Assembly: GCA_937872225.1 (NCBI GenBank)
Contig: CALMRZ010000087.1
Span: 1-56,535, forward strand
Direction: 5' to 3'
DNA length: 56,535 nucleotides
Origin: an uncultured Spirochaetota bacterium
GTDB taxonomy: Bacteria > Spirochaetota > UBA4802 > UBA5550
The notes under the pieces were generated by a model, which ran no database searches, was not told the DNA's origin, and was given only the letters and a program-made list of their open reading frames with translations. Positions 26,544 to 35,042 of the stretch are shown here, in pieces (within the stretch, counting starts at the first letter, position 1; each line of letters begins with the position of its first letter). A program made the translations under genes and the position numbers.

Positions 26544-28013
26544 ATGATAACAAAAAAAGTAATATTGCATATCTTCTGCGCCGCATTGGTAACCGGCTGC
26601 GGCAACGGCCTCATATCCGATAAATCGTCTCCCCTATCCTTCCTCGTGTTCAATAATGACTTGAAGGTCACCGATATTTCTCCCGCAGCCGGGGCCATCG
26701 ACGTGCCGACAGCGTCCCTTATACAGGCGGTATTCTCGGCTGACCTCGCCGAATCTTCTGTAAGCAGCTCAACCTTCGTCGTGGCTGATGATGCATATAT
26801 ACCGGTCCCGGGGTCGCTTTCATATGATACGGCAAACAGGAAGGTGATTTTTGCCCCGGCAGCCCTATTGCTGAACCTGGTCGAATACAACGTTCTCATC
26901 GCAACCGATATCACCGATGTTGAGGGAAACAGCCTGATAGCGGAAAAATTCTGGCATTTCACCACCATCTCCAGCGGAACGGTGCCAGCGCCGGTCTTCA
27001 ATCCCCCTCCCGGGACCTACAACGGACCGCAGTCGATCACCCTGGAATGCCAGGAGCCGGTAGCCACAATCCGGTACACCATTGACGGCTCAATGCCTAC
27101 CAGCACCACCGGCACCGTGTACTCCGGCCCGATAACGGTCAATAAAAACAGCGTCAACCCGATACATGCCATTGCCTACCGGGACGGCTTCACGGATTCC
27201 TCGATCGCCGCGGCATCATATGTCATCAAGGTGCTGCCGCCGGTGCTTGAACCGCCCCCGGGACAGTACAGCAGCAATACGACAATAACCATTACAACCG
27301 CTACAGCGGGAGCGGACATAAAATACACCCTCGACGGCACGGACCCCGCAACGAGCGGCACGGCCATTCTCTATTCCTCACCCTTCACCATAATCCTTGG
27401 CACCACCGTCAATGCGGTTGCCATTGACCCGCTGTCAACCATGGCTAACAGCACGGTCATAACCGCCTCTTACTTCATTGACTATGCCCAGGTGGCGCCG
27501 CCGGTATTCGCTCCCCCCATAGGTATCTATACAAGCTCCCTTACCGTGGCGCTTTCCACGTCGACCGCCGGGGCGACCATCAAATACACCATCGACGGAA
27601 GCGATCCTTCGGCATCGAACGGCGCCGTGGGCACCTCGGTGCGCATAGCAGATGTCACCGTGCTGAAGGCCTTTGCCTACAAAAGCGGCATGGCTGATTC
27701 AATTATCACCAACAGCGCCGGCATTCCCTACATAATAGCGCCGGTTATAACAGCGATAGTGCCCGGTAAAGGCGCGAATCTATCGCCGGTCACCGTGATA
27801 ATAAAAGGCAAGAATTTCAAAAGCGGTGCCGGCGCCAGGCTGAGGCTTGCTGGACACGCGGATATTATAGGAACATCCCTCACTGTCATAGACAGCACCC
27901 AGATGAACTGCACCTTTGACATCACCGGCGTTTTCCAGACCAAATGGGACTTGGTCGTGGAAAACACCGACGGCGGGTCGTCAACCAACGTCAAGTATTT
28001 CAGGATCTACTGA
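26544..28013 (+). CDS. surface lipoprotein with Ig-like, chitobiase-C-type and IPT repeats
   Basis: A 489-residue exported lipoprotein: signal ending ALVTGC (Cys 19). Residues about 40-145 form a Big_5/SbsA-like Ig domain (DISPAAGAIDVPTASLIQAVFS ... YNVLIATDITDVEGN). Three similar units follow at about 149-226, 231-315 and 318-400, each beginning P-V-(F/L)-x-P-P-x-G-x-Y and containing IKYT(I/L)DGSDP, the chitobiase/beta-hexosaminidase C-terminal repeat. The last 90 residues form an IPT/TIG domain (ITAIVPGKGANLSPVTVIIKG). It is probably displayed on the outer membrane for adhesion or carbohydrate binding. No enzyme domain is present. Confidence 0.85.
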   Translation: MITKKVILHIFCAALVTGCGNGLISDKSSPLSFLVFNNDLKVTDISPAAGAIDVPTASLIQAVFSADLAESSVSSSTFVVADDAYIPVPGSLSYDTANRKVIFAPAALLLNLVEYNVLIATDITDVEGNSLIAEKFWHFTTISSGTVPAPVFNPPPGTYNGPQSITLECQEPVATIRYTIDGSMPTSTTGTVYSGPITVNKNSVNPIHAIAYRDGFTDSSIAAASYVIKVLPPVLEPPPGQYSSNTTITITTATAGADIKYTLDGTDPATSGTAILYSSPFTIILGTTVNAVAIDPLSTMANSTVITASYFIDYAQVAPPVFAPPIGIYTSSLTVALSTSTAGATIKYTIDGSDPSASNGAVGTSVRIADVTVLKAFAYKSGMADSIITNSAGIPYIIAPVITAIVPGKGANLSPVTVIIKGKNFKSGAGARLRLAGHADIIGTSLTVIDSTQMNCTFDITGVFQTKWDLVVENTDGGSSTNVKYFRIY

Positions 28014-28057
28014 GACGGGACGGCAGCGTCACACGATGTTCCTGAATAGGTGCTGAA

Positions 28058-28088
28058 AATTAAAAAGGCGCGGTTTTTCAACCGCGCC
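28058..28088 (-). terminator. intrinsic terminator of pckG
   Basis: On the minus strand GGCGCGGTT (28088-28080), loop GAAA, AACCGCGCC (28075-28067), then TTTTTAATTTT. Perfect 9-base stem with a T-rich tail, about 50 bases after the pckG stop. Confidence 0.9.
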
Positions 28089-28136
28089 GGTCATGAATCA
28101 TCGCCTGAAAACCTGCGTCAGGGCGCTCATCAGCTG

Positions 28137-29936
28137 TCACGCCAGCCGCTTCTCCATCGCCGCGAGTTCATCAAGAAGCTCTTTCGGAAGGCGCGAACCG
28201 AACTTTGCATAGTGTTCCTTGATAAGAGTGATCTCCTTTTTCCACCCCTCCCGGTCGACGGTCAGGAGCTCTTTCATGTCGGCATCGCTCACGTCGGATA
28301 GGCCGCCGCGGTCGATGGCGTCCACCGCCGGCATGTAGCCGATGGGGGTTTCAACGGCTTTACCCTCGCCGCTGCAGCGTTCGAAGACCCACTTGAGCAC
28401 GCGGCTGTTTTCGCCGTAACCCGGCCAGAGCCATTTGCCGTCAGCGGTCTTCCGGAACCAGTTGACGTAGAATATCTTCGGGAGCTTGTCTTCCGAAGAG
28501 CGCTTCCCGGTTTCGATCCAGTGTTTAAAGTAGTCCCCCATATGGTAGCCGCAAAAGGGAAGCATCGCGAAGGGGTCGCGGCGCACGGTGCCGGCGGCCA
28601 GGTCAAGGGCGGCCGCGGTGACCTCTGAACCGACGATGGAGCCGAGGAACACGCCGTGGTTCCAGTTAAAGGACTGGTGCACCAGGGGGATGACGCTGGG
28701 ACGGCGGCCGCCGAAGAGGAAGGCGCTTATGGGCACGCCGTTCGGGTCTTCCCACGAGGGATCGATGCCGGGGCACTGCCGCGCCGGCGCGGTGAACCGC
28801 GCGTTGGGATGCGCGGCCGGCTTGTCCGACCTTCCTTCCTCCCACTCGTTGCCGGTCCAATCGATGAGCTTGCCCGGCGCCTTGTACCCGATCCCTTCCC
28901 ACCAGACATCGCCGTCGGCGGTCAGGCCGACGTTGGTATAGATGGTATTGCGGTCGATCGACTTCATGGCGTTGGGGTTCGACTGCATCGAGGTCCCCGG
29001 CGCCACGCCGAAGAAGCCCGCCTCCGGGTTGATGGCGTAGAGGCGGCCGTCCCTGCCGAATTTCATCCACGCGATATCATCGCCCACGCACTCCACCTTC
29101 CATCCGGGAATGGTGGGGATGAGCATGGCCAGGTTGGTCTTGCCGCAGGCGGAGGGAAAAGCGCCGGCGATGTACTTCTTTTCGCCTTTCGGGCTGGTAA
29201 TGCCGAGGATGAGCATGTGCTCCGCCAGCCACCCTTCCTCCCGTGCTATCACCGAGGCGATGCGGAGGGCCAGGCACTTTTTCCCGAGAAGGGCGTTGCC
29301 GCCGTACCCGGAACCGTAGGACCAGATAGTGTGCTCCTCGGGAAAATGTGAAATGTATTTCTTGTCAAGGGGCGCGCAGGGCCATTTGCCGTGGTCGCTC
29401 TCGCCGGGATTCAGGGGCTTGCCCACGGAATGCATGCAGGGGACGAAGTCGCCGTTTTCCCCAAGCACCTCGAGGACCCTGCTGCCGACGCGGGTCATGA
29501 TATGCATGTTCACCACAACGTAGGGCGAGTCGGTTATCTCCACGCCGATCTTCGATATGGGGGAGCCTACCGGGCCCATGCTGAAGGGTATGACGTACAT
29601 GGTGCGGCCCTTCATGCAGCCCCTGTACAGGTCCTTCATGATTCCTTTAAGCTCATTCGGGTCAATCCAGTTGTTGGTCGGGCCCGCATCGTCCCGCGTG
29701 CGGGACGCGATATAGGTCCGGTTTTCCACCCGGGCCACATCGGAAGGATCTGACCTGAAGAGATAGCATCCGGGGAGCTTCTTCTGGTCACAAGGCGTGG
29801 CTATCCCATCATCAACCATGAGCTTGATCAAGCGGTCGTATTCCTCCCTGGAACCGTCGCACCAGTAAACGCTGTCCGGCGTCGTCATGGCAGCCATTTC
29901 TTCCACCCATTGTGCCAGTTTTTGATTTTTAGTCAT
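28137..29936 (-). CDS. pckG: phosphoenolpyruvate carboxykinase (GTP)
   Basis: GTP-dependent PEPCK of 599 residues, converting oxaloacetate to PEP (or the reverse) in gluconeogenesis. The kinase-1a loop with the reactive cysteine is [13 protein letters not shown]; other GTP-type hallmarks are SVYWCDGS, NCxxL-like [48 protein letters not shown] and [12 protein letters not shown]. The start is the ATG at 29936 with AGGAG 7-12 bases before; a longer frame to 30011 has no such site. Length is normal. It has its own terminator and stands alone between gdhA and the surface lipoprotein gene. Confidence 0.97.
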   Translation of the reverse strand: MTKNQKLAQWVEEMAAMTTPDSVYWCDGSREEYDRLIKLMVDDGIATPCDQKKLPGCYLFRSDPSDVARVENRTYIASRTRDDAGPTNNWIDPNELKGIMKDLYRGCMKGRTMYVIPFSMGPVGSPISKIGVEITDSPYVVVNMHIMTRVGSRVLEVLGENGDFVPCMHSVGKPLNPGESDHGKWPCAPLDKKYISHFPEEHTIWSYGSGYGGNALLGKKCLALRIASVIAREEGWLAEHMLILGITSPKGEKKYIAGAFPSACGKTNLAMLIPTIPGWKVECVGDDIAWMKFGRDGRLYAINPEAGFFGVAPGTSMQSNPNAMKSIDRNTIYTNVGLTADGDVWWEGIGYKAPGKLIDWTGNEWEEGRSDKPAAHPNARFTAPARQCPGIDPSWEDPNGVPISAFLFGGRRPSVIPLVHQSFNWNHGVFLGSIVGSEVTAAALDLAAGTVRRDPFAMLPFCGYHMGDYFKHWIETGKRSSEDKLPKIFYVNWFRKTADGKWLWPGYGENSRVLKWVFERCSGEGKAVETPIGYMPAVDAIDRGGLSDVSDADMKELLTVDREGWKKEITLIKEHYAKFGSRLPKELLDELAAMEKRLA

Positions 29937-30243
29937 CGCCCTTCTCCTGTAGTGATAGCGGTAAACAATCGTTATTAATAGCCGTTTCTGATGGCCATCC
30001 TTTAACACCATTCACTATAGTCAAGCAAAAAGATCGGGCTATCTATTACATTCGTATAAGAAAAACACGTATACACACAAAAGAACCGGGGCCATGTGTT
30101 AGCATGGATGCGGGCGCCGCTCCGGCCGCTATGCGGGAGGCACGGATTCCATTATGGCAGGGGCATATATGACACGGGCACACCCGGCGTACCGGATGTG
30201 CCCGTGGTTACATGGCAACGATTCAGCTGACGGCGCGGCGCTG
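29937..30243. other. intergenic region pckG-gdhA with a long hairpin
   Basis: No gene is seen. At 30173-30206 a 10-base stem CACGGGCACA / TGTGCCCGTG (one mismatch, then an inner CCGG-CGTA-CCGG) lies 38 bases past the gdhA stop and could end its transcript, though no T-run follows. Upstream of pckG a minus-strand TTGACT (30024-30019) is present without a good -10 at standard spacing. Confidence 0.4.
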
Positions 30244-31602
30244 TTAGACCACGCCGTAAGCCAGCATCGATTTTGCGACCTTGAGGAACCCTGCTATGTT
30301 GGCCCCCATGACATAGTCTCCTTTTTTGCCGTACGCTTCGGAAGCGCCCAGGCATGACTTGTGGATGCTCTTCATGATACCGTGCAGCTTGGCGTCCACT
30401 TCCTCGCGGCTCCAGGACAACCTCATGCTGTTCTGGGTCATTTCAAGACCGGAGGTGGCGACACCGCCGGCGTTGGCGGCCTTGCCGGGACCGTACAGGA
30501 TATTGTACTCCTGGTATACCTTGATGGCTTCCGGCGTGGAGGGCATGTTCGCGCCTTCGCTCACGCAGTAGCAGCCGTTCTTGACCAGGGCCTCGGCGTT
30601 CTTGGCGTTGATCTCGTTCTGGGTCGCGGAGGGGAAAGCGCAGTCGACCTTCAGCCCCTGCTCCCGGATGACGTCCCACACGCTCAGGCCTTCGAAATAC
30701 TTGGCGTTGTACTTGGCGGCGTATTCCTTGATCCTGCCCCGCTTGACCTCTTTCAGGTCTATGACGTAGGCCAGTTTATCCTTGTCGATCCCCTTTTCGT
30801 CCACGACGGTGCCGTTGGAGTCGCTCAGGGTGATGACTTTCCCGCCGAGGGAGTTTATCTTCTCAACGGTGTACTGGGCCACGTTGCCGGAGCCGCTGAC
30901 CGCGCATACCTTGTCGTTGAAGTCTTTTCCCTGGGTGGCGAGCATTTCGCCGGCGAAATAGACGGCGCCGTAGCCGGTCGCTTCCGGACGGATGAGGCTT
31001 CCGCCGTAATCAAGGCCCTTGCCGGTCAGAACGCCGGTATGCTCGTTCCTGATCTTTTTGTAGTAGCCGTACATGAAACCGATTTCCCTGCCGCCGACGC
31101 CGATGTCGCCTGCGGGCACGTCGCAGTCGGGGCCGATATAACGGAAGAGTTCGCGCATGAAGGACTGGGTGAACTTCATGACTTCCATGTCGGATTTTCC
31201 TTTCGGATCGAAATCCGACCCGCCCTTGGCGCCGCCCATGGGAAGGGTGGTGAGGGAGTTCTTGAAAATCTGCTCGAATCCCAGGAACTTGATGATACCC
31301 AGGTTAACGGAGGGATGGAACCGCAGACCGCCCTTGTAGGGGCCGATGGCGTTGTTGAACTGGACCCTGAAGCCCCGGTTAACCTGGACTTCGCCCTTGT
31401 CGTCAAGCCAGGGAACGCGGAACATGATGACCCGGTCCGGTTCCACGATCCGCTCGTATAATTTTGCTTTCACGAATTCCGGGTGTTTCTTCACGGTCGG
31501 CTCGAGAGTGGTCAGAACTTCTTCCACTGCCTGGTGGAATTCCTTCTGTTCGGGATCCTGCCGGCGAACCTTGTCAATGACCTCATTGATTACGCTGGAC
31601 AT
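30244..31602 (-). CDS. gdhA: NADP-type glutamate dehydrogenase
   Basis: Hexameric-type glutamate dehydrogenase of 452 residues: 2-oxoglutarate plus ammonium plus NAD(P)H to glutamate. Motifs in order: KGGLRFHPSVNLGIIKFLGFEQIFKN, the catalytic-site LPMGGAKGGSDFDPKGKS, DVPAGDIGVGGREIGFMYGYYK and the Rossmann part with AVSGSGNVAQYTVEKI. The size and these segments match the bacterial NADP-dependent class; cofactor choice is inferred from that. GGAG precedes the ATG by 7 bases. The upstream region has two tandem dyad operator-like sites, suggesting control, probably by nitrogen state. The gltBD and asnB genes lie 3 kb away on the opposite strand. Confidence 0.96.
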   Translation of the reverse strand: MSSVINEVIDKVRRQDPEQKEFHQAVEEVLTTLEPTVKKHPEFVKAKLYERIVEPDRVIMFRVPWLDDKGEVQVNRGFRVQFNNAIGPYKGGLRFHPSVNLGIIKFLGFEQIFKNSLTTLPMGGAKGGSDFDPKGKSDMEVMKFTQSFMRELFRYIGPDCDVPAGDIGVGGREIGFMYGYYKKIRNEHTGVLTGKGLDYGGSLIRPEATGYGAVYFAGEMLATQGKDFNDKVCAVSGSGNVAQYTVEKINSLGGKVITLSDSNGTVVDEKGIDKDKLAYVIDLKEVKRGRIKEYAAKYNAKYFEGLSVWDVIREQGLKVDCAFPSATQNEINAKNAEALVKNGCYCVSEGANMPSTPEAIKVYQEYNILYGPGKAANAGGVATSGLEMTQNSMRLSWSREEVDAKLHGIMKSIHKSCLGASEAYGKKGDYVMGANIAGFLKVAKSMLAYGVV

Positions 31603-31699
31603 AAGCTTCTCCTTGTTGAATTTAAATAACGTGTCATCTGCTGTCAGATGAGCCTGTATTGGATCTGAAAACGAGAACGCAATACAGAGAGAGAATAAG

Positions 31700-31714
31700 A
31701 ACTATGCTATAGTT
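31700..31714. promoter_or_regulatory. perfect dyad upstream of gdhA
   Basis: AACTATGCTATAGTT is a perfect 6-base dyad with a 3-base centre. Its minus strand contains TATAGC, a possible -10 for gdhA, about 100 bases before the ATG. Symmetry and spacing suggest a regulator site overlapping the promoter. Confidence 0.4.
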
Positions 31715-31727
31715 AAAATAAACAAAA

Positions 31728-31760
31728 CATTAGCAGAACTAAATCATTAGCACAGCTAAA
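31728..31760. promoter_or_regulatory. two tandem dyad operator-like repeats upstream of gdhA
   Basis: Two copies of a 16-base unit, CATTAGCAGAACTAAA (31728-31743) and CATTAGCACAGCTAAA (31745-31760), identical at 14 of 16 bases and 17 bases apart. Each contains a dyad of the form TTAGC-N3-GCTAA; it is perfect in the second copy and has one mismatch in the first. The spacing of about one and a half helical turns and the location 125-158 bases before the gdhA ATG fit a dimeric regulator binding side by side. A minus-strand TTGACA (31781-31776) abuts the pair. Confidence 0.55.
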
Positions 31761-32090
31761 TTTTTAAATGAAAAATGTCAATATTAATGGTCTGCCAGCA
31801 CCACCCTATAATGTTACAGGCGTGTAAACTTTTTGTTTAGGACCTTAAAGACTGAGCTGTCACTCATCAGAAACAATTTATTGCATCATTGATAAACATG
31901 GGTTCAATCACCGTAAACTCCGGGAATTTCAGTGACTATCTCTCCCATGAGACGCAGACACGCGGAGATTGTAGATTTAAATATGAAAACGATGGTTTTG
32001 TACATTGGAAGTGTTTTCGCAAGGGACGAGTATCTAAAGCATCACTCAACGTCTGCGAGAATACAAGCATCACGGCAATCGGACGAAGCG

Positions 32091-34685
32091 TCAGTGAGCG
32101 GAATGCTCATAGCAAATCAACTGCTGTTTATTAATGTCCGCAACAAGCCGTATCGCGTAATTCACGTCATACACATGGAGCACATCGGCAAAAGCCGCGT
32201 CCTCCTGCAGTAGTTGAGGGGCAATATCGGGATACTTGGTGATGATTGAATTGTTGTAATTCGATCCGTCCCTGTCGGGGATCAGCGCAATGTAATAGGT
32301 ATCGCTCTCCACGATGTCCTGAAAAAAATGTGTCCCGTATGAAACGTCGGGGATCAGGTCGTCACGCATGACCGCGATCTCAACGATGACCGAGGCGTTG
32401 TTGATCTCGAAATACTTCACGGGGACCCCCAGCGACGGGGTCGTCGTGCCCCAGCGCCCCGGTCCCACCAGCATGACGGGAACGGTGTTGCGGTTTTCGA
32501 CCTTCCGGTTGATAGTTCCGATGAGGTGGGCGAGGCTGAACCTGTCGGACTGGGAAAGCCCGCTGTACTTCTGCGGATCGACATAGATGACCCATTTTAT
32601 GTCGGAGGCTATGCAGCCGCCGAGAAAGTTCCCCTCGGTTTTAAAGAACATCCTCCCCGCCGGAACGTTCTCCGGCATGCGCACCGTGTCGTCATGACAG
32701 CGGAAATGCTGCGGCCGGCACTGGAGGAGATTGATCCGGTAATTGCCGTCCGCGGTAAAATTCACCGTGTACTCTATGTCGACCGGGTTCTCGTAGGTCT
32801 CCTCGAGTATCTTCATGATCATCTGCATGTCCTTGACGAAGGGCGTCTTCAGTATTAATTCGTCGAAATTCACCAGCCACGATTCGACGTCGCTGTTCCC
32901 CCGCTGGCGCATTTTTTCCTCGGTTTCAATGTCGCGGATCCCCACGAAGGACTTCACCAGCTCGCGCCCGTCCTTGAAGAAATCGACGGCATCAATGGTT
33001 TCCAGCCTGTTCTCGGTGATATTGAGCACGTCGAGATGACGCTGGGAAAACTTCCTGGCGTCACCCATGCCCGACTGGGGCTTCAGCAGGGGATTGTCGA
33101 GGGCGATGATCCTGGGGTAGTCCCCCTCCACGCGGTTGACCGCCCGGGTGCCGAGGCCTATGACGTGGCGCAGCATCCCCGCGGCCGGGTCCATGTCCCT
33201 GTTCCATATGTAATGGTTGTAGGAGAGCCCCACCCCCGCCATGTCGGGATAGAAGTTGGTCCCGTGGTAGGACCCCGAGACCCGCATGACCAGGAGGCCC
33301 ATCTGCTCGTCGAGCTTCTGCAGGCCCTTGTTGATCCGGTACGTCAGGGCGTCATTGCCCATGACGCTGGCGAAAATCTGCTTCACCGCCTTTTCGAATT
33401 CAACGAAGCGCACTTCGGGGGGGGCCTGGTTGACCAGGAAGAGGCTTTCGTACTTCCCGGCAAAGGCGTTGCCGTAGGCGTCCTCCAGGAGGCTGCTGGA
33501 ACGGACGATGATCGGCGACTGGCCGAAATACTCGATGATCCTCTGGAAGGTGCCCTTGATCTCGTCGGGGAAGCTCCCCTCCGGTATCAGCTCGCGGAGC
33601 TTCGCGGCGGCGGTAAAATAGCCTTCGTCGGTCTTGTGCTCCATGAAGAGCTTCCACCAGCCGTTGTGCACGATGTAGGTATAGAAGACGTCGGAGCCGA
33701 TATAGAACGAGTCGTGGGCTTCCTGCAGCCGCTCCCATTTCTCCCGGTTCTTCTTCAATAAGATTTTCCTGGCAAGGATCATGCCGACGGACTTCCCGCC
33801 GATATACCCGGTGCCGATGAGATGGTCCTTCAGCTCCAGGAAGTCCTCGAGGGAAAGATACTCCTGGGCCAGCGTCAGGATCTTCTCGTCCCGCCCCATG
33901 ATCATCCGGCAGAGCTGGCGCACCATCGACTCGCGCTCTTCCCTGTTGTTCTGGCCCATCGCCAGGTCCTCGGCCCGCAGGAAGGTGCGGTCCCAATAGT
34001 CGAGTATCCGCAGGGTGCTCTCCAGCCCCCGCTTCTGGATATGCTTGATCAGGTACGTGGCCTCGATGCTGTCAATGATGGGCGTGAAGGTGTTCCCCTT
34101 TTTCAGGTGGGGGAAGAACATGGTGGGCGTGTACCGGTTCAGCACCTTGAGGGGATGGATGTAAAAATTCGTCTCCGCGTTGTAGACATCGATCAGGAGC
34201 TGCGTCGTTTCCCGTATCCGCGCCACGGTCTTGAAGGAATGGCTGTTGCGCAGCAGGGCGAAATATGCTATGGTGTCAAGGTTGAAGAGATAGGGGCAGG
34301 TGATGCTGAAGAAATTGCCCAGCATCAGGTCGGTGGCCCAGGCGGACTGCAGGTCCGAGAGGCAGTCGAACACGTAAAACACCTCTTTGCCTTCCCGTCC
34401 GATGATGCCGTGAAGGTTCGTGGTGAACATCTCGAAGCCCCTCTGCGGGTCCAGCTCGTAGAGGACCGAATACTGGTGCGGCGCGAGGAGGGGCTCATGG
34501 GTCGCGAACCGGATATAGGCGACCCTCCGGCCTTCCTTCATCGCGCTGTTGGCGAAGGGAAGCACGAACTGCTCGTAGTCATATAACGAATCAACCTGCC
34601 AGACGACATTATCGCCCAGCCTCAGGCTGTCGCACACGTCGTCAAGGCTGGTCAATCCGGTTGATATCTTCATGAGGGTCTTCAT
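32091..34685 (-). CDS. PEP-synthase-like ATP-grasp protein with KaiC-like N-domain lacking the P-loop
   Basis: An 864-residue cytoplasmic protein. Residues 1-200 begin like a KaiC/RecA domain (STGLTSLDDVCDSLRLGDNVVWQVDS), but the place of Walker A is taken by VDSLYDYEQF, so ATP binding there is unlikely. Residues about 285-720 match the PPDK/PEP synthase ATP-binding domain: GTGYIGGKSVGMILARKIL, then SPIIVRSSSLLEDAYGNAFAGKYES (about 390-414), the equivalent of the VRSSATAED loop, and INLLQCRPQ at about 700. The phospho-histidine and PEP/pyruvate-binding domains of PEP synthase are missing; the last 150 residues are something else. It is probably not a PEP synthase but a phosphotransferase of unknown partner. 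GGAG lies 6 bases before the ATG. It is divergent from gltB. Confidence 0.75.
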   Translation of the reverse strand: MKTLMKISTGLTSLDDVCDSLRLGDNVVWQVDSLYDYEQFVLPFANSAMKEGRRVAYIRFATHEPLLAPHQYSVLYELDPQRGFEMFTTNLHGIIGREGKEVFYVFDCLSDLQSAWATDLMLGNFFSITCPYLFNLDTIAYFALLRNSHSFKTVARIRETTQLLIDVYNAETNFYIHPLKVLNRYTPTMFFPHLKKGNTFTPIIDSIEATYLIKHIQKRGLESTLRILDYWDRTFLRAEDLAMGQNNREERESMVRQLCRMIMGRDEKILTLAQEYLSLEDFLELKDHLIGTGYIGGKSVGMILARKILLKKNREKWERLQEAHDSFYIGSDVFYTYIVHNGWWKLFMEHKTDEGYFTAAAKLRELIPEGSFPDEIKGTFQRIIEYFGQSPIIVRSSSLLEDAYGNAFAGKYESLFLVNQAPPEVRFVEFEKAVKQIFASVMGNDALTYRINKGLQKLDEQMGLLVMRVSGSYHGTNFYPDMAGVGLSYNHYIWNRDMDPAAGMLRHVIGLGTRAVNRVEGDYPRIIALDNPLLKPQSGMGDARKFSQRHLDVLNITENRLETIDAVDFFKDGRELVKSFVGIRDIETEEKMRQRGNSDVESWLVNFDELILKTPFVKDMQMIMKILEETYENPVDIEYTVNFTADGNYRINLLQCRPQHFRCHDDTVRMPENVPAGRMFFKTEGNFLGGCIASDIKWVIYVDPQKYSGLSQSDRFSLAHLIGTINRKVENRNTVPVMLVGPGRWGTTTPSLGVPVKYFEINNASVIVEIAVMRDDLIPDVSYGTHFFQDIVESDTYYIALIPDRDGSNYNNSIITKYPDIAPQLLQEDAAFADVLHVYDVNYAIRLVADINKQQLICYEHSAH

Positions 34686-35042
34686 GTATGTCTCCGTGCA
34701 AGCATCCGTTCTCTGGGCATTGGAATATTTTTGAATTGCCTAAAAAAACATGGCACCATAGTACACGATAGGTATATTTGATTTACAGCCATGGGCGTTG
34801 ATAATAATTGTTCGCATCCGTATCCGCCGGCTTATCCTGTCCGCATCAATTACCCACGCAACACTTCAAATATAATTCAACTTCATTAAGAGTAACTAAA
34901 TTATTTATATAGGAACAATTAATTTTACATCCATGTAATAATTGATTAAATATATTATATTGCATATATCAGAAGGCATTTTAGGTTTGTAAACCAGCGG
35001 ATCAGAATGCTAATTATCGATTGAACGAGGAGTTTCCGGCAC
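34686..35042. other. divergent promoter region between the PEP-synthase-like gene and gltB
   Basis: 357 bases, very A+T-rich from about 34850, with no gene. Toward gltB, TTGATT (34942-34947) is followed after 17 bases by TATATC (34965-34970), a moderate promoter. Just downstream GGTTT-GT-AAACC (34984-34995) is a 5-base dyad that could be an operator overlapping the transcription start. GAGGAG at 35027-35032 is the gltB ribosome site. Confidence 0.4.

Larger units (their letters stand above)
31603..32090. other. intergenic region upstream of gdhA
   Basis: 488 bases without a convincing gene between two minus-strand genes. The half next to gdhA is A+T-rich and holds the dyad sites and promoter elements listed separately. 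The rest (about 31860-32090) has two short plus-strand frames that run into the end of the neighbouring gene and look random. Confidence 0.5.

Noticed and set aside
31889-32213. Two short plus-strand frames before the end of the PEP-synthase-like gene
   Set aside because: They overlap each other and the end of a real gene, with no ribosome site or protein-like pattern.
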